Source: JAVEWJ01 sp034004605 (GTDB lineage: Bacteria; Patescibacteriota; Gracilibacteria; UBA1369; LOWO2-01-FULL-3). Taken from it: a stretch of 64,000 bases of DNA. A program made the position numbers and the translations under genes. The notes under the pieces are model-generated. The model did no database searches and was not told the DNA's origin. It saw only the letters and a program-made list of their open reading frames with translations. Numbering within the stretch: position 1 is the stretch's first letter; each line of letters opens with the position of its first letter. Shown piece after piece: positions 25,300 to 34,806 of this stretch. The stretch covers positions 94,734-158,733 of the forward strand of contig JAVEWJ010000003.1 of the NCBI GenBank assembly GCA_034004605.1, written 5' to 3'.

Positions 25300-26226
25300 A
25301 TGAACGAATTAAACGATAGACAAATACATAAAAAATTCATAAAACTTGGCACTCAAAGAATAGCTTTGACACGTAAACTTTTTGCATTGATTCCGGAAAT
25401 TGAAAAACGAAAAATTTATTTACATAAAGGGTGTAAAGATATTCAAGAATATGCGCTTAAATATGCCGGACTCTCCTACTCTGCGGTACGAAATTGCATT
25501 AGCGTAATAAAAAAGGCCAAGAATTTCCCCCTTATCGCTTCGGAAATAGAAAATGTGGGAATTTATAAAGCGGAATTGGCTCTGAAAATTGCAAATAAAG
25601 AAAATGAATCCATTGTTGTTGATAAAATGAAAAACATGAGTAGAAGTGCTTTCAAGTTGCTCGTCGCTGAGACAAAAAATCATGGTTTTTCGGATAGAAA
25701 ATGCTCGGCAGTTCCTATGAAAAAATCAATTTGTCTTAAGGGTGAATCATTGAAAATTTTCAATCGCCTGAAGTTCAAATTGAAAATGGAAAACGAAGAG
25801 GAGTTGATTTTGAAAATACTCAAGCTTGCGGAAGGTCAAATTCTAAAAGACTTGGAAAATACACAAAAAATGAGAACAAAAAGGCCTAGAGTAGCCAATA
25901 ATACTGGCCATAAATTCCTGCCGGCAGGAATTTCCAGATATATTCCGAGCGCAATCAGAAGCGAAGTGGTAAAAAGAAGCGATGGTCTTTGTCAGTATCC
26001 AAATTGCTCCTCTCAAATTGATACATTTCATCACATAGACAGATTTTCTGAAAACAAGAATCACAACAATATAATAGGTCTTTGCAAAGCACATCATGAA
26101 TTCGCCCATAATAATTTAATTGATGAGTCGAGTTTGAAGTTTCGGTTTGAAGAAGGCATTAGAAAATTCGAGGATTTTCAAAGAAGGGAGATAATTCAAG
26201 AAATAATGGGAATCAATAGTGGATGA
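25300..26226 (+). CDS. HNH endonuclease domain protein
   Basis: 308 residues. The N-terminal 200 residues are helical and basic (like the DNA-binding region of DUF222-type HNH proteins). The C-terminal part has the HNH fold: DGLCQYPNCSS, then TFHHIDRFSENKNHNNIIGLCKAHHEFAH, giving the zinc-binding Cys pairs and the catalytic His. Between the two parts the residues KFLPAGIS are encoded by a 22-bp palindrome also found upstream of the gene. Probably a nicking or double-strand DNA endonuclease of mobile-element origin. Its 3' end overlaps the convergent mnmA by 14 bp. Confidence 0.85.
   Translation: MNELNDRQIHKKFIKLGTQRIALTRKLFALIPEIEKRKIYLHKGCKDIQEYALKYAGLSYSAVRNCISVIKKAKNFPLIASEIENVGIYKAELALKIANKENESIVVDKMKNMSRSAFKLLVAETKNHGFSDRKCSAVPMKKSICLKGESLKIFNRLKFKLKMENEEELILKILKLAEGQILKDLENTQKMRTKRPRVANNTGHKFLPAGISRYIPSAIRSEVVKRSDGLCQYPNCSSQIDTFHHIDRFSENKNHNNIIGLCKAHHEFAHNNLIDESSLKFRFEEGIRKFEDFQRREIIQEIMGINSG
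25912..25933. repeat. Palindromic repeat, copy 2 (inside the HNH gene)
   Basis: A 22-bp perfect palindrome identical to the core of the copy at 25156-25179, lying in frame between the N-terminal and HNH domains. Confidence 0.85.
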
Positions 26227-27337
26227 TGCCTGAACCGAGGCAAATATCACCATCGTAAAATACCGCAAATTGGCCGGGAGTAATACCTTGGTCGTTCTCG
26301 GGAATCTCGATTTTCAGCGAATTGTTGATGAACTTGAGAACTGCATTTTGATCGTGGGTAATTGATTTGTCATGCGAAGGATTTGCTACTTTTGAAATTT
26401 TAGCAGGATAAATTTTCTCGCCGTGGCGGATTTTTACTCCGATTTTTCTATTTTGGTCTAAAAGAATGTCCGTTGTGCCGGAAAAAATATTTAAAGATGA
26501 AACTTCAAACGTGTTTCTTAGTTTGTCCTCTGTGAAATAATTTTTTGAAACAAATATTTCATTTTTAGAGATTTCTTTTTTAACTACAAAATAAGGACCG
26601 CCGGAAAGCTTTATGTCTTTGCGTTGACCAAGTGTATAAAACCAATAACCATCGTGTTTGCCAATAACTTTTCCCGTTTCAAATTCAATAATATCCCCTT
26701 CCTTTTTGCCAAGATAAGATCCAATGAAATCCCTGAATTTTATTTTTCCGAGAAAACAAATTCCCTGAGAATCCTTTCTGTTTTTATTCGGAAGATCAAA
26801 TTTTTCGGCAAGATTTCTCACCTCCGACTTTGTGTAAGTGCCTATTGGGAACAAAATTCGTTTTAGTTGTTCTTCCTTCAAATAAGCCAAAAAATATGTT
26901 TGATCTTTTACTTCATCCGGAGTCATTTTAAGATGTGTTTTTCCGTTTATCTCAATCGTATTCGCATAATGACCGCTTGCGACTTTTTCAAAAGAGGAAT
27001 CGATTTTGTTTAGAAAAAGTCCGAATTTTATGAAATTGTTACAGAAAACATCTGGATTTCCTGTTCGTCCCGCTTTTGCTTCGTTTACTAAATACTCCAC
27101 AACGTTTTCAAAATATTCTTTTTGCATAGGGACTACTTCCAGTGGAACAGAAAGTTTTTCACAAATCTTTTCAACAAATTCCAAATCCTCTTTCCATGGG
27201 CAATCGCTTAGGAAAGAAAGTTCTTCCTCCATCCAAATTTTGAGATAAAATGCCGTGACATCGTGCCCTTGTTCTTTAAGCAGAGCAAGCGCCACTGCGC
27301 TATCCACGCCTCCCGATAAAAGTACTGCAATTTTCAT
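26213..27337 (-). CDS. mnmA: tRNA-specific 2-thiouridylase MnmA
   Basis: 374 residues from the start at 27337 (MKIAVLLSGGVDS). The six-residue extension in front is not typical of the family. The PP-loop SGGVDS binds ATP. Further family signatures are GNPDVFCNNFIKF, ASGHYAN, KDQTYFLAYL, KDSQGICFLG (catalytic Cys region) and the C-terminal beta-barrel with YPAKI and PGQFAVFYDGD. It makes 2-thiouridine at the wobble position of tRNAs for Lys, Glu and Gln. The chosen start gives a short untranslated gap to the divergent gpsA gene. Confidence 0.95.
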   Translation of the reverse strand: MKIAVLLSGGVDSAVALALLKEQGHDVTAFYLKIWMEEELSFLSDCPWKEDLEFVEKICEKLSVPLEVVPMQKEYFENVVEYLVNEAKAGRTGNPDVFCNNFIKFGLFLNKIDSSFEKVASGHYANTIEINGKTHLKMTPDEVKDQTYFLAYLKEEQLKRILFPIGTYTKSEVRNLAEKFDLPNKNRKDSQGICFLGKIKFRDFIGSYLGKKEGDIIEFETGKVIGKHDGYWFYTLGQRKDIKLSGGPYFVVKKEISKNEIFVSKNYFTEDKLRNTFEVSSLNIFSGTTDILLDQNRKIGVKIRHGEKIYPAKISKVANPSHDKSITHDQNAVLKFINNSLKIEIPENDQGITPGQFAVFYDGDICLGSGIIHY

Positions 27338-27379
27338 AAATGTGATAAAATTCAAGAAAATTATATTACATTAATTCTT

Positions 27380-28258
27380 ATGAAAATAGCAATAATTGGT
27401 GCAGGAGAAATCGGACAAGCGGTGAGATATTTAATTTCAAAGAAGGATGAAATCCGGATGTGGGACAAAGATCCTTCGAAAGTTGCCGGAGAAATGGGAT
27501 CACTTAAAGATGCCGTTTCAAATATGGACGCTGTGTTTGTCTGCATTCCATCAAATTTTGTTCGTGAACTTATTATGGAAATTAAGGAAATCGTTTCGAG
27601 TGACACTCTAATTATCGGCATTTCGAAAGGAATGGAGAGTGCTACAAATATGACAAACATTGAAACATTTAAGGACCTTATGCCTTCACATGAAATGTTT
27701 GCAATCGTTTCAGGACCCATGCTTGCGGAGGAAATAGTTGAAGGTAAAATTTGCGCCGCAGTTCTTGCTAGTGAAAACGAAAAGGCTTTAGAGGTGATTT
27801 CTGAAATTTTCAATGATACGAATTTAAAATTTTCAATGAGTAAAAAGCCCCTGGAGATTGCAACTCTCGGAATACTTAAGAATATTTATGCGATTTTGTG
27901 TGGAGTATCCGATGGACTTGAATTTGGCAATAACACAAAATCGTATTTGATTACACGCTCTATTTCCGAAATGAGAAAAATTATGAAAGAACTTTTTGGA
28001 GATGATGAAGAAGTTTTTTCTTATGCAGGATTGGGTGATTTCCTGACCACTTCGTCCGGACTTTTTTCAAAGAATTATTCATTCGGTTATGAAATGGCGA
28101 AATTTGGCAAATCCGAGATTATGTCTGAGGGCAGAATTTCTATTCCGTTTTTTGCTGAAAAACTTGGGGAAAATACTAAAAATCTTCCCCTATTTCTTGC
28201 CTCACAAAAAATTGTTTCCGGTACAGTTGTAAAAGAGGCTTTTGCTGAAATTCTTTAA
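27380..28258 (+). CDS. gpsA: NAD(P)-dependent glycerol-3-phosphate dehydrogenase-like protein
   Basis: 292 residues, slightly short for GpsA (about 330). The N-terminal Rossmann fold has GAGEIGQA. The family signatures KNIYAILCGVSDGLEFGNNTKS and YAGLGDFLTTSSGLFSKNYSFG are present, including the catalytic Lys of the first. It would reduce dihydroxyacetone phosphate to glycerol-3-phosphate, the backbone for phospholipids. Shortened surface loops explain the length. Divergent from mnmA and convergent with the LOG-family gene. Confidence 0.85.
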   Translation: MKIAIIGAGEIGQAVRYLISKKDEIRMWDKDPSKVAGEMGSLKDAVSNMDAVFVCIPSNFVRELIMEIKEIVSSDTLIIGISKGMESATNMTNIETFKDLMPSHEMFAIVSGPMLAEEIVEGKICAAVLASENEKALEVISEIFNDTNLKFSMSKKPLEIATLGILKNIYAILCGVSDGLEFGNNTKSYLITRSISEMRKIMKELFGDDEEVFSYAGLGDFLTTSSGLFSKNYSFGYEMAKFGKSEIMSEGRISIPFFAEKLGENTKNLPLFLASQKIVSGTVVKEAFAEIL

Positions 28259-28266
28259 AAACTTTT

Positions 28267-29382
28267 TCAAGGTTTTACAGGTGGATGCTCTTTTATGAAT
28301 TTAACGATTTCATCAGTTTCGTCGGCAATACCAATTAAATCATGATATGGGTGTCCTTTTGAAATTTGTCTAAGTAGTTGATACAAAAAAGTATCTTCAC
28401 TCCAAAATTTTCTTCCGAAAAAGACCATAGGACTCACATAACCCCAACTTGCATATTGACCTTGAGCTGCATCTTGAAAAATTTCTTGAATCGTTCCGGC
28501 CGATCCCGGAGCATAAATAATTCCGTGAATAGCAACTGCAAGTAGTATGTCTTCACGAATCGCATTTGAGAAATATTTGGCTATATGGCTTGCGAAAAGG
28601 TTGCTTGGTTCATGTCCATAAAACCAAGTTGGAATTGATAAATTCATCTCCCCTTTTGGGTAAAGTTCGAGAACTTTTTTGGATTTCGTCACAAATTCAT
28701 GATCGTTCATTTTAGGTGCTTCCTTCAATATCTCAATGGCACTTTTCAAGTCTTCATCGCTTTTTTTTGCGAAGTATGCTCCGAGATTTGCTGCTTCCAT
28801 AATGCCAGGACCTCCGCCAGAGAGAATAAAATATCCGTCTTCCGTTAATTTTTTTGCAACAAAAGCAACTTTTTCATAAGACTCTTCATCTCTTTGAACT
28901 CGGTGTCCTCCCATTACTCCGACGCACTTTTTTTCAGTCATACCATCTTCTCTAAGTCCAATAAGTTCACGGAGTGCGTTATCTATTGAATTGTCATGAA
29001 TGTGTTGTGCCAATGCTTCATTTATATCCGGAGTAAATTTGTTCCGAATAAAATGATCATATATCTTTAAATCCAAACTTTGATCATTGTCTATGTCATA
29101 GCCACCCATTAGTTCTTCCCATGTATAAAGTTCTTTTCTATAAGGGTTATATGGAAGTCCGACGATTTTAGGGTAAATATAGGCTCCTCTCTCTCTTAAA
29201 ATTTTTTCTGTTCCGTTATCAAAGTCACAACCTAAAAATGTAGTATTTGCTAGTTTTATCTGATTAAAGTCTATTCCCTGATTTCTAAAATCAATATCCT
29301 GAACGGTTAGATTTAACAAAGTTGGGAAAAAACTTTTGAATTCTTTTAAGTTTTTAACAGTTTTAATTAGATTGTTTGGCAT
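28267..29382 (-). CDS. LOG-family Rossmann nucleotide-binding protein
   Basis: 371 residues. The C-terminal two-thirds holds the LOG (lysine-decarboxylase-like) fold: VMGGHRVQRDE, then ILSGGGPGIMEAANLGA, and PGSAGTIQEIFQ in place of the usual PGGxGTxxE. Members are nucleotide 5'-monophosphate nucleosidases, including PpnN and the cytokinin-activating LOG enzymes. The N-terminal 120 residues are an extra domain as in PpnN-type proteins. Inferred: cytoplasmic nucleotide hydrolase or salvage enzyme. The Ser in place of the second Gly is unusual and could alter activity. Confidence 0.8.
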   Translation of the reverse strand: MPNNLIKTVKNLKEFKSFFPTLLNLTVQDIDFRNQGIDFNQIKLANTTFLGCDFDNGTEKILRERGAYIYPKIVGLPYNPYRKELYTWEELMGGYDIDNDQSLDLKIYDHFIRNKFTPDINEALAQHIHDNSIDNALRELIGLREDGMTEKKCVGVMGGHRVQRDEESYEKVAFVAKKLTEDGYFILSGGGPGIMEAANLGAYFAKKSDEDLKSAIEILKEAPKMNDHEFVTKSKKVLELYPKGEMNLSIPTWFYGHEPSNLFASHIAKYFSNAIREDILLAVAIHGIIYAPGSAGTIQEIFQDAAQGQYASWGYVSPMVFFGRKFWSEDTFLYQLLRQISKGHPYHDLIGIADETDEIVKFIKEHPPVKP

Positions 29383-29472
29383 TTTTTATGTTTATAAAAT
29401 CTTCTAATTATATCAAATTTTTGCTTTTAAATAAACCGCTTGTTGATTATATTTAAAAAGTAATAAAAATTT

Positions 29473-30966
29473 ATGCGAATTGCCTTAAAAATTACTGGAA
29501 GTGGGGGGGTCCTAAGTAGTGGCGTAATTTTTTTAAAAATCTTGAACAAGATGGGCTTGTTTGTAAAAGCTGAAAGAGAATTCCCGTCTTTAATAAAGGG
29601 TGGCGTTCACAACTTTTTGATCGATTTTTCCGATGAAGAGATTTTTTCAAATTCAAAAAATCATGATGTATTGTGTGATTTTGAAAATTCTACTATTTAC
29701 GCTTTCAAAGAAAAATTATTAATCCCAAATGATCTTGGAAAATTGAAAAATACAGTTTTTATAGGAGCTTTATGCGCTATTTTTAATTTTGAAAAAAATA
29801 TTTGTAAAAAAGTTGTTTCAGAATATTTTAAAAAATTTAAAGAAGAAAATTTATCTGCCTTTGAAATAGGTTTTGCTAAGATCAATTCTGAAAAATACAC
29901 TTTAAAAATTAGGGGAGATCAAGTTTTTAAAAAGCAAAAAATCGTAAACGGAAACGAAGCTATTGCAATTGGGGCTTTTAGAAGCGGACTTTCTCACTAC
30001 TTCGCATATCCAATGAGTCCGGCAACTTCTGTTATAAATTATCTTCCGGATAGTGTTTCGAAGATGATATCCGCCGATGAAATTTCCGCTGTATCAATGT
30101 GTCTTGGGGCTATGTATAGTGGCAAAAATGCTTTGACCGCCACTTCTTCGGGTGGTTTTGATTTGATGACGGAGACGATTTCCGCTAGTGGAATTATGGA
30201 AATTCCCTTAGTCGTTGTTCTTGCGCAGAGGCCGGGTCCTGGCACAGGGCTTCCCACTTGGGATAGTCAGGATAATATTAATCTTGCTGTTTATGGTGGT
30301 CATGGAGATTTTCCGAAATCTGTTCTTTCCATAAGCGATGCAAATAGTGCCATTTCAATTATGCCCAAGGCTTTTATGCTTGCGAAAAAACACCGAATCC
30401 CTGTTATCGTTCTCACTCAAAAAAGTATAGCTGAATCTTATTATTCAACTATTCCCGAGAGCAAAAAAGAAATTTTTAAATTTTTAAAATACGAAAAACT
30501 CATTAATGCTGATGAACATGACTTAGAGGGAAATTCAATTGAGGGTGGTGAACTTGCCAGAAAATCGATGATAAAAAGAATGTCCAAAATGAAAGAAGTG
30601 ATAAAAGATATGCCCAAAAATGTGATTTTCGGACCTAAAAAAGCGGAAATTTCTTTTGTGGCTACGGGGTCTGTAATAGGAGCTGTCAGAGATTCGATTT
30701 CGGTTCTAAAGGAAAATGGAGTTTCTGCAAACCTTCTTGAAATCACAAGCATTTGGCCACTAGAAAAAAATATAATTAAAGAATTTTTCTCAAATAATAA
30801 GAAAGTTATAATGGTTGAACAAAATTATACGGGACAACTCGGAGGGCTTATCGAAAAAGAATGTGAGGTTAAATTTTTTGATTGTTTACACAAATTCGAT
30901 GGTATTTCGTTTTCTTATGAAGATATAATAAAATTTTACAATGAAAGCGTTTCAAGAAAAAAATAA
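29473..30966 (+). CDS. 2-oxoacid:ferredoxin oxidoreductase, fused gamma/alpha subunit
   Basis: 497 residues. The N-terminal part (about 1-150) is a gamma-type domain (GSGGVLSSGVIFLK, AEREFPSLIKGG) and is fused to the alpha domain (SHYFAYPMSPATSVINYL, DEISAVSMCLGAMYSGKNALTATSSGGFDLM, QRPGPGTGLPTWDSQ), as in KorA-type enzymes. It oxidises a 2-oxoacid with CoA, passing electrons to ferredoxin. The downstream beta subunit overlaps by 26 bp. The likely physiological acceptor is a ferredoxin. Confidence 0.9.
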   Translation: MRIALKITGSGGVLSSGVIFLKILNKMGLFVKAEREFPSLIKGGVHNFLIDFSDEEIFSNSKNHDVLCDFENSTIYAFKEKLLIPNDLGKLKNTVFIGALCAIFNFEKNICKKVVSEYFKKFKEENLSAFEIGFAKINSEKYTLKIRGDQVFKKQKIVNGNEAIAIGAFRSGLSHYFAYPMSPATSVINYLPDSVSKMISADEISAVSMCLGAMYSGKNALTATSSGGFDLMTETISASGIMEIPLVVVLAQRPGPGTGLPTWDSQDNINLAVYGGHGDFPKSVLSISDANSAISIMPKAFMLAKKHRIPVIVLTQKSIAESYYSTIPESKKEIFKFLKYEKLINADEHDLEGNSIEGGELARKSMIKRMSKMKEVIKDMPKNVIFGPKKAEISFVATGSVIGAVRDSISVLKENGVSANLLEITSIWPLEKNIIKEFFSNNKKVIMVEQNYTGQLGGLIEKECEVKFFDCLHKFDGISFSYEDIIKFYNESVSRKK

Positions 30967-31498
30967 GGCGAATTTTTGTCCCGGTTGTGGAAATATTTTG
31001 ATTTATGCAGCAATGAAGCTTGCTCTTTCTAGAGCGTCAATAAAAGAATCTGATGCAATTTTTGTCTTTGATGTAGGCTGTAGTGGAAATTATGCTGACA
31101 AAATAAATGCTCGTAGTGTTCACACTCTTCATGGCAGAGCAATCCCCTTTGCCTGTGGAGTTAAAATTGCTGACAATAAAAAGCTTGTAATTGTAAATGC
31201 AGGAGATGGAGCTGTTTTTCATGAAGGGGTTAATCACTTAATTGAAGCTGCTACTCAAGATATTGCTATTGTTTTAATCGTTCATAATAATCAAAATTTT
31301 GCTTTAACCAAAGGACAAAAAATTTCAAAAAACCCAAATTTTGGTCTGAATCTAGCCAAGAATAGCGGAGCGAAGTTTTGTCACTTGGTTGAAAAGCCTG
31401 ATATAAAAAATCTAAGTGAACTTTTTCAGAATGCTTTTAAACACAAAGGCTTTTCGTATATTGAAATTATTCAGAGTTGTCCTACTTTTTCTTTTTGA
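30941..31498 (+). CDS. 2-oxoacid:ferredoxin oxidoreductase, short beta subunit
   Basis: 185 residues, well below the usual 270-300. It keeps the thiamine diphosphate features: NFCPGCGN at the start, VGCSGNYADK, HTLHGRAIPFACGVK, the VNAGDGAVFHEGVNHLI Mg/ThDP motif and HNNQNFALTKGQ. The C-terminal region after the ThDP motif, which in longer homologues adds a further lobe, is absent. The gene overlaps the alpha/gamma subunit and surely forms one enzyme with it. Confidence 0.88.
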   Translation: MKAFQEKNKANFCPGCGNILIYAAMKLALSRASIKESDAIFVFDVGCSGNYADKINARSVHTLHGRAIPFACGVKIADNKKLVIVNAGDGAVFHEGVNHLIEAATQDIAIVLIVHNNQNFALTKGQKISKNPNFGLNLAKNSGAKFCHLVEKPDIKNLSELFQNAFKHKGFSYIEIIQSCPTFSF

Positions 31499-32228
31499 CG
31501 CCGTTGACTAATTCAAAAATAAACTGAGAAATTTCTTGCTTAAAATCTTCAAACTCTTTTCCTGTGTAATGCCTACCTGATTTACTAAATGAATGAAGTG
31601 GATCAAGTGAAAATCTTTCAAGATAATATGGTAATCTTTTGATTATCATCCTTTGAACTTTTTTTGCATCAGAAAATTTTGAGGAAATACCAATAGCTTT
31701 TTCAGGGCATTGGTTGAACTGAACTCGAAAAATCCTAAATTCTGGATCATAAGCAATTTTGCAAAATTCGGAATTTTTGGTGCGAACGAAAAGAATCTTA
31801 GCGGGCTTTCCTTGTTCCCCATAATCCAAAAGTCGTTCGTTGTTAAATCTATTCTCAATGTCTGAACGAAGCGCTCGAACGATAGACATAGATACTTGAG
31901 TTACAATGCTTGGTAAATCATCTTCATCAATGTCTTTGTCAAAATTAAAATCAAACTTATCATTTTCTGCAATAGTGCAAGCAGAAATAAAACTTAATTT
32001 TGCCTTTAAAAAGTTGTCACCTATTGAAATAATTCCAACAATTCCAGTATATGAATTGACTACTTCAACCATGTAACAAGATTCTTCCTCTTCCCAATAA
32101 AAATGAAGCGTTTGGTTTTTAAATGTTTTACTAATATTTATTTTTGAATAGTCACCGTTTTCATAAAGCTTATCCAATTCACGCTCTATATTTGAAGGAA
32201 TATTTTCAAAATTATTTGGTTTATTCAT
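31482..32228 (-). CDS. Protein of unknown function
   Basis: 248 residues, soluble, acidic in the middle, without signal peptide or membrane segment. A first half rich in beta strands (TLHFYWEEEESCYMVEVVNSYTGIVGIISIG) is followed by a second similar-looking part (KILFVRTKNSEFCKIAYDPEFRIFRVQFN) and a helical, Lys-rich C-terminus. I recognise no family. Its 3' end overlaps the convergent oxidoreductase beta gene by 17 bp. It lies upstream of the export operon with a 92-bp gap. Confidence 0.6.
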   Translation of the reverse strand: MNKPNNFENIPSNIERELDKLYENGDYSKINISKTFKNQTLHFYWEEEESCYMVEVVNSYTGIVGIISIGDNFLKAKLSFISACTIAENDKFDFNFDKDIDEDDLPSIVTQVSMSIVRALRSDIENRFNNERLLDYGEQGKPAKILFVRTKNSEFCKIAYDPEFRIFRVQFNQCPEKAIGISSKFSDAKKVQRMIIKRLPYYLERFSLDPLHSFSKSGRHYTGKEFEDFKQEISQFIFELVNGVKKKK

Positions 32229-32320
32229 AAAAAAATTGTTAATAGGGGTGATTCTAAAACAATTTTTAGGCTTTAGTCAACAGGAAATAAACAATGGATA
32301 ACAAATGTCAATTCTGTATT

Positions 32321-33571
32321 TTAGGATCTTAAAGCCTTTATGGGGTCGAGTTTTGAGGCTTTATTAGCTGGGGAATATCCAAAAATAATTCCTGTGAAGA
32401 CTGAAACGAAAATCCCCAAAAATACAGGAAAAATTGAAATAATAAATGGCCATGAAAAATTAAAAAGGGATGCAATAAAACTTATTAGCCATGTTATAAA
32501 AATTCCGATAATTATCCCAAATATTGCTCCGACTAAACAAATAATAAGTGCTTCACTCAAAAATTGTAATTTGATAAAAATTGGTTTTGCACCTATTGCT
32601 TTTTTTAATCCAATTTCCTTGGTTCTTTCGGTAACCGCTACAAACATCACATTCATGATACCCACTCCCCCAACAACTATGGAAATAAATGCCAAACAAA
32701 AAAGCAATATTGTGATTCCTCCCGTAACTGTGTCTACTATTTCCATTGATTCTTCTAAAGTTCTTACTGCAAAGTCGTCCTTACTTGGATCTTTTATATC
32801 GTGATTTGTTCTAAGGACTTTTTTTATCTGAGAAATTGTGCCTGTGATTAGTTCTTTGTTCTTTAGCTTAATTGAAATGGCTTGCAAATAATCAATGCCC
32901 ATTATGTGGTTTTGAACCGTTTTTACCGGTATATAGACTATTTCATCCAAATTTAGAAAAAACTGAGTACCTTGTGATTCTACAACGCCAACTACCCGAT
33001 AATTTTGGTTTTTTAGTTTTATAGATTTTCCATATGCTTTTGCCGAACCAAATAATTTTTCTTTAATTGTAGCTCCTAGTACCACTACTTTTTGGCTTGA
33101 ATCGTTCTCTTTTTCATTCAAAAATCTGCCTTCCGAAAATTTTAGACCTTCTGATTTTGCATGCTCAGCACCTGTACCCCAAACTAAAGATACCTTTTCT
33201 TTTGATCCATATTGTAAATTTGATTGAGATATTAGCATTCCATAGGCAAAGTCTACATTGGGAAGTTTTTTTATGTCTTCAATATCCTTGTTTTTCATTG
33301 TTTTTATCTGCACCCCCATTCCGATAGATTGGCTTGTTTGACTGTCTTTGTTTAGACCACTTTGTGTAGATGGCACTTGCACTTCAACAAATATTGTTTC
33401 AGGAGTTATAGACGATAATTGATTTAATATTAAAGATTCAATTCCTGCTCCTACTGATAAGACAATAATTATTATCGCTGTACCAATTATTATTCCGAGT
33501 GTTGTAAGAGAAGATCTAAGAGAATTCTCTTTCATTGATGTAAGCGACATTTTAAGAATTTCTCTAATCAT
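32321..33571 (-). CDS. MacB-like ABC transporter permease (second copy)
   Basis: 416 residues. One N-terminal membrane helix (about 22-42) is followed by a large extracytoplasmic MacB_PCD domain and three C-terminal helices (FtsX domain; GGVGIMNVMFVAVTERTKEIGLKKAIGAK, then ANKASKLDPIKALRS). The start overlaps the stop of the other permease gene by 1 nt, making it the last gene of the four-gene export operon. The two permeases resemble each other and presumably form a heterodimer that drives outward transport or extraction of a substrate. Confidence 0.92.
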   Translation of the reverse strand: MIREILKMSLTSMKENSLRSSLTTLGIIIGTAIIIIVLSVGAGIESLILNQLSSITPETIFVEVQVPSTQSGLNKDSQTSQSIGMGVQIKTMKNKDIEDIKKLPNVDFAYGMLISQSNLQYGSKEKVSLVWGTGAEHAKSEGLKFSEGRFLNEKENDSSQKVVVLGATIKEKLFGSAKAYGKSIKLKNQNYRVVGVVESQGTQFFLNLDEIVYIPVKTVQNHIMGIDYLQAISIKLKNKELITGTISQIKKVLRTNHDIKDPSKDDFAVRTLEESMEIVDTVTGGITILLFCLAFISIVVGGVGIMNVMFVAVTERTKEIGLKKAIGAKPIFIKLQFLSEALIICLVGAIFGIIIGIFITWLISFIASLFNFSWPFIISIFPVFLGIFVSVFTGIIFGYSPANKASKLDPIKALRS

Positions 33572-34806
33572 TATTCATATCTTAAAGAATTTATGGGATT
33601 GAGTTTTGCCGCTGATTTTGCAGGATAAACACCAAAAATCAATCCAACCAATACCGAAATAGCGAAAGAAACGATAATAGAATTCAGTGGTATACTAAAA
33701 ACCCAATCATAACCGAAATATTTTATTAATATGGTTGCAAAAAAGGAAAAAAATATTCCTGAAAGTATACCTATACTTCCACCTATTGTGGTTAGGACCG
33801 TCGCTTCAATGATAAATTGTCTTGAAATGTCTTTTGGTTTAGCGCCAAGAGCTTTTCTAAGACCGATTTCTTGAGTCCGTTCCTTTACTGTCATGAGCAT
33901 GATATTGGTAATTCCAATACCACCAACAATAAGCGATATAGAGGCAATTGCAGCTAGAAAAAATCTTATTGCAAGTGTTATTGAAGTAAACACATCTAAT
34001 GCCTGAGCAAGTGATCTTACTGAGAAGTCATCACTATCCGGATTTTTTATTCCATGATTTGATCGAAGTGTTTTTTCTATTCGTTCTTTCACCCTCGGAA
34101 TGTTTTCTTCTTTATCGACTAGAAGCCTAATCATGTTTAAGTGTCGTGTGCCTAAAAGGACTTTGTGGGCTGTATTTAAAGGAACAAAAATTATATTATC
34201 AGAAGTCCCAAAAGCTCGAGATCCCTTTTTTTTCATGAGTCCAATTATTTGGAAGGAGATTCCGTTTATTTTTATTTTTTCACCAACTGGACTTTTATTT
34301 GGGAAAAGCTCGTCTTTTATATCCATTCCAATAACGGCTACTTTTGCAGAGGAATTTTCCTCAGCTGCATTAAAAAATCTTCCTTCTAAGGTTTCGTGTT
34401 TTTCGGTTTGTGGATAATTCGCGCTAACTCCAGAAAAATCAGCAGGAATACTTTTATTGTATGTGGACACTTCACCATTACCTCTTGCGTATTCTGTTAC
34501 TGAAAGGACATGTGGAATTTTAGAAATATCGCTTGCGTCTTTCCGAACTAAAGTCTTAATAACGATACCAAAAACAGACGCGGGAGGCCCTTTTTCGTCG
34601 CTTGCACCCGGAAGTACAGACATGGCCGAAGTGCCTATTCTTTGAATAGATCCTGTAATTAAACTTTCAGCTCCTTTTCCCAATGACATTATTGAAACAA
34701 CAGAAGCGACTCCAATGATAATTCCAAGCATTGTTAATATTGTTCTCGTTTTTTTCACAAGAAGGTTTTTCAGAGCAAGTTTTACTATAAAAAAATATTT
34801 AAGCAC
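33571..34806 (-). CDS. MacB-like ABC transporter permease (first copy)
   Basis: 411 residues, same architecture as its neighbour: N-terminal helix, MacB_PCD domain, then the FtsX helices with GGIGITNIMLMTVKERTQEIGLRKALGAK and ending AKSAAKLNPINSLRYE. The gene overlaps the ATPase gene by 8 bp and the next permease by 1 nt, which implies translational coupling and a fixed ratio. Confidence 0.92.
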   Translation of the reverse strand: MLKYFFIVKLALKNLLVKKTRTILTMLGIIIGVASVVSIMSLGKGAESLITGSIQRIGTSAMSVLPGASDEKGPPASVFGIVIKTLVRKDASDISKIPHVLSVTEYARGNGEVSTYNKSIPADFSGVSANYPQTEKHETLEGRFFNAAEENSSAKVAVIGMDIKDELFPNKSPVGEKIKINGISFQIIGLMKKKGSRAFGTSDNIIFVPLNTAHKVLLGTRHLNMIRLLVDKEENIPRVKERIEKTLRSNHGIKNPDSDDFSVRSLAQALDVFTSITLAIRFFLAAIASISLIVGGIGITNIMLMTVKERTQEIGLRKALGAKPKDISRQFIIEATVLTTIGGSIGILSGIFFSFFATILIKYFGYDWVFSIPLNSIIVSFAISVLVGLIFGVYPAKSAAKLNPINSLRYE

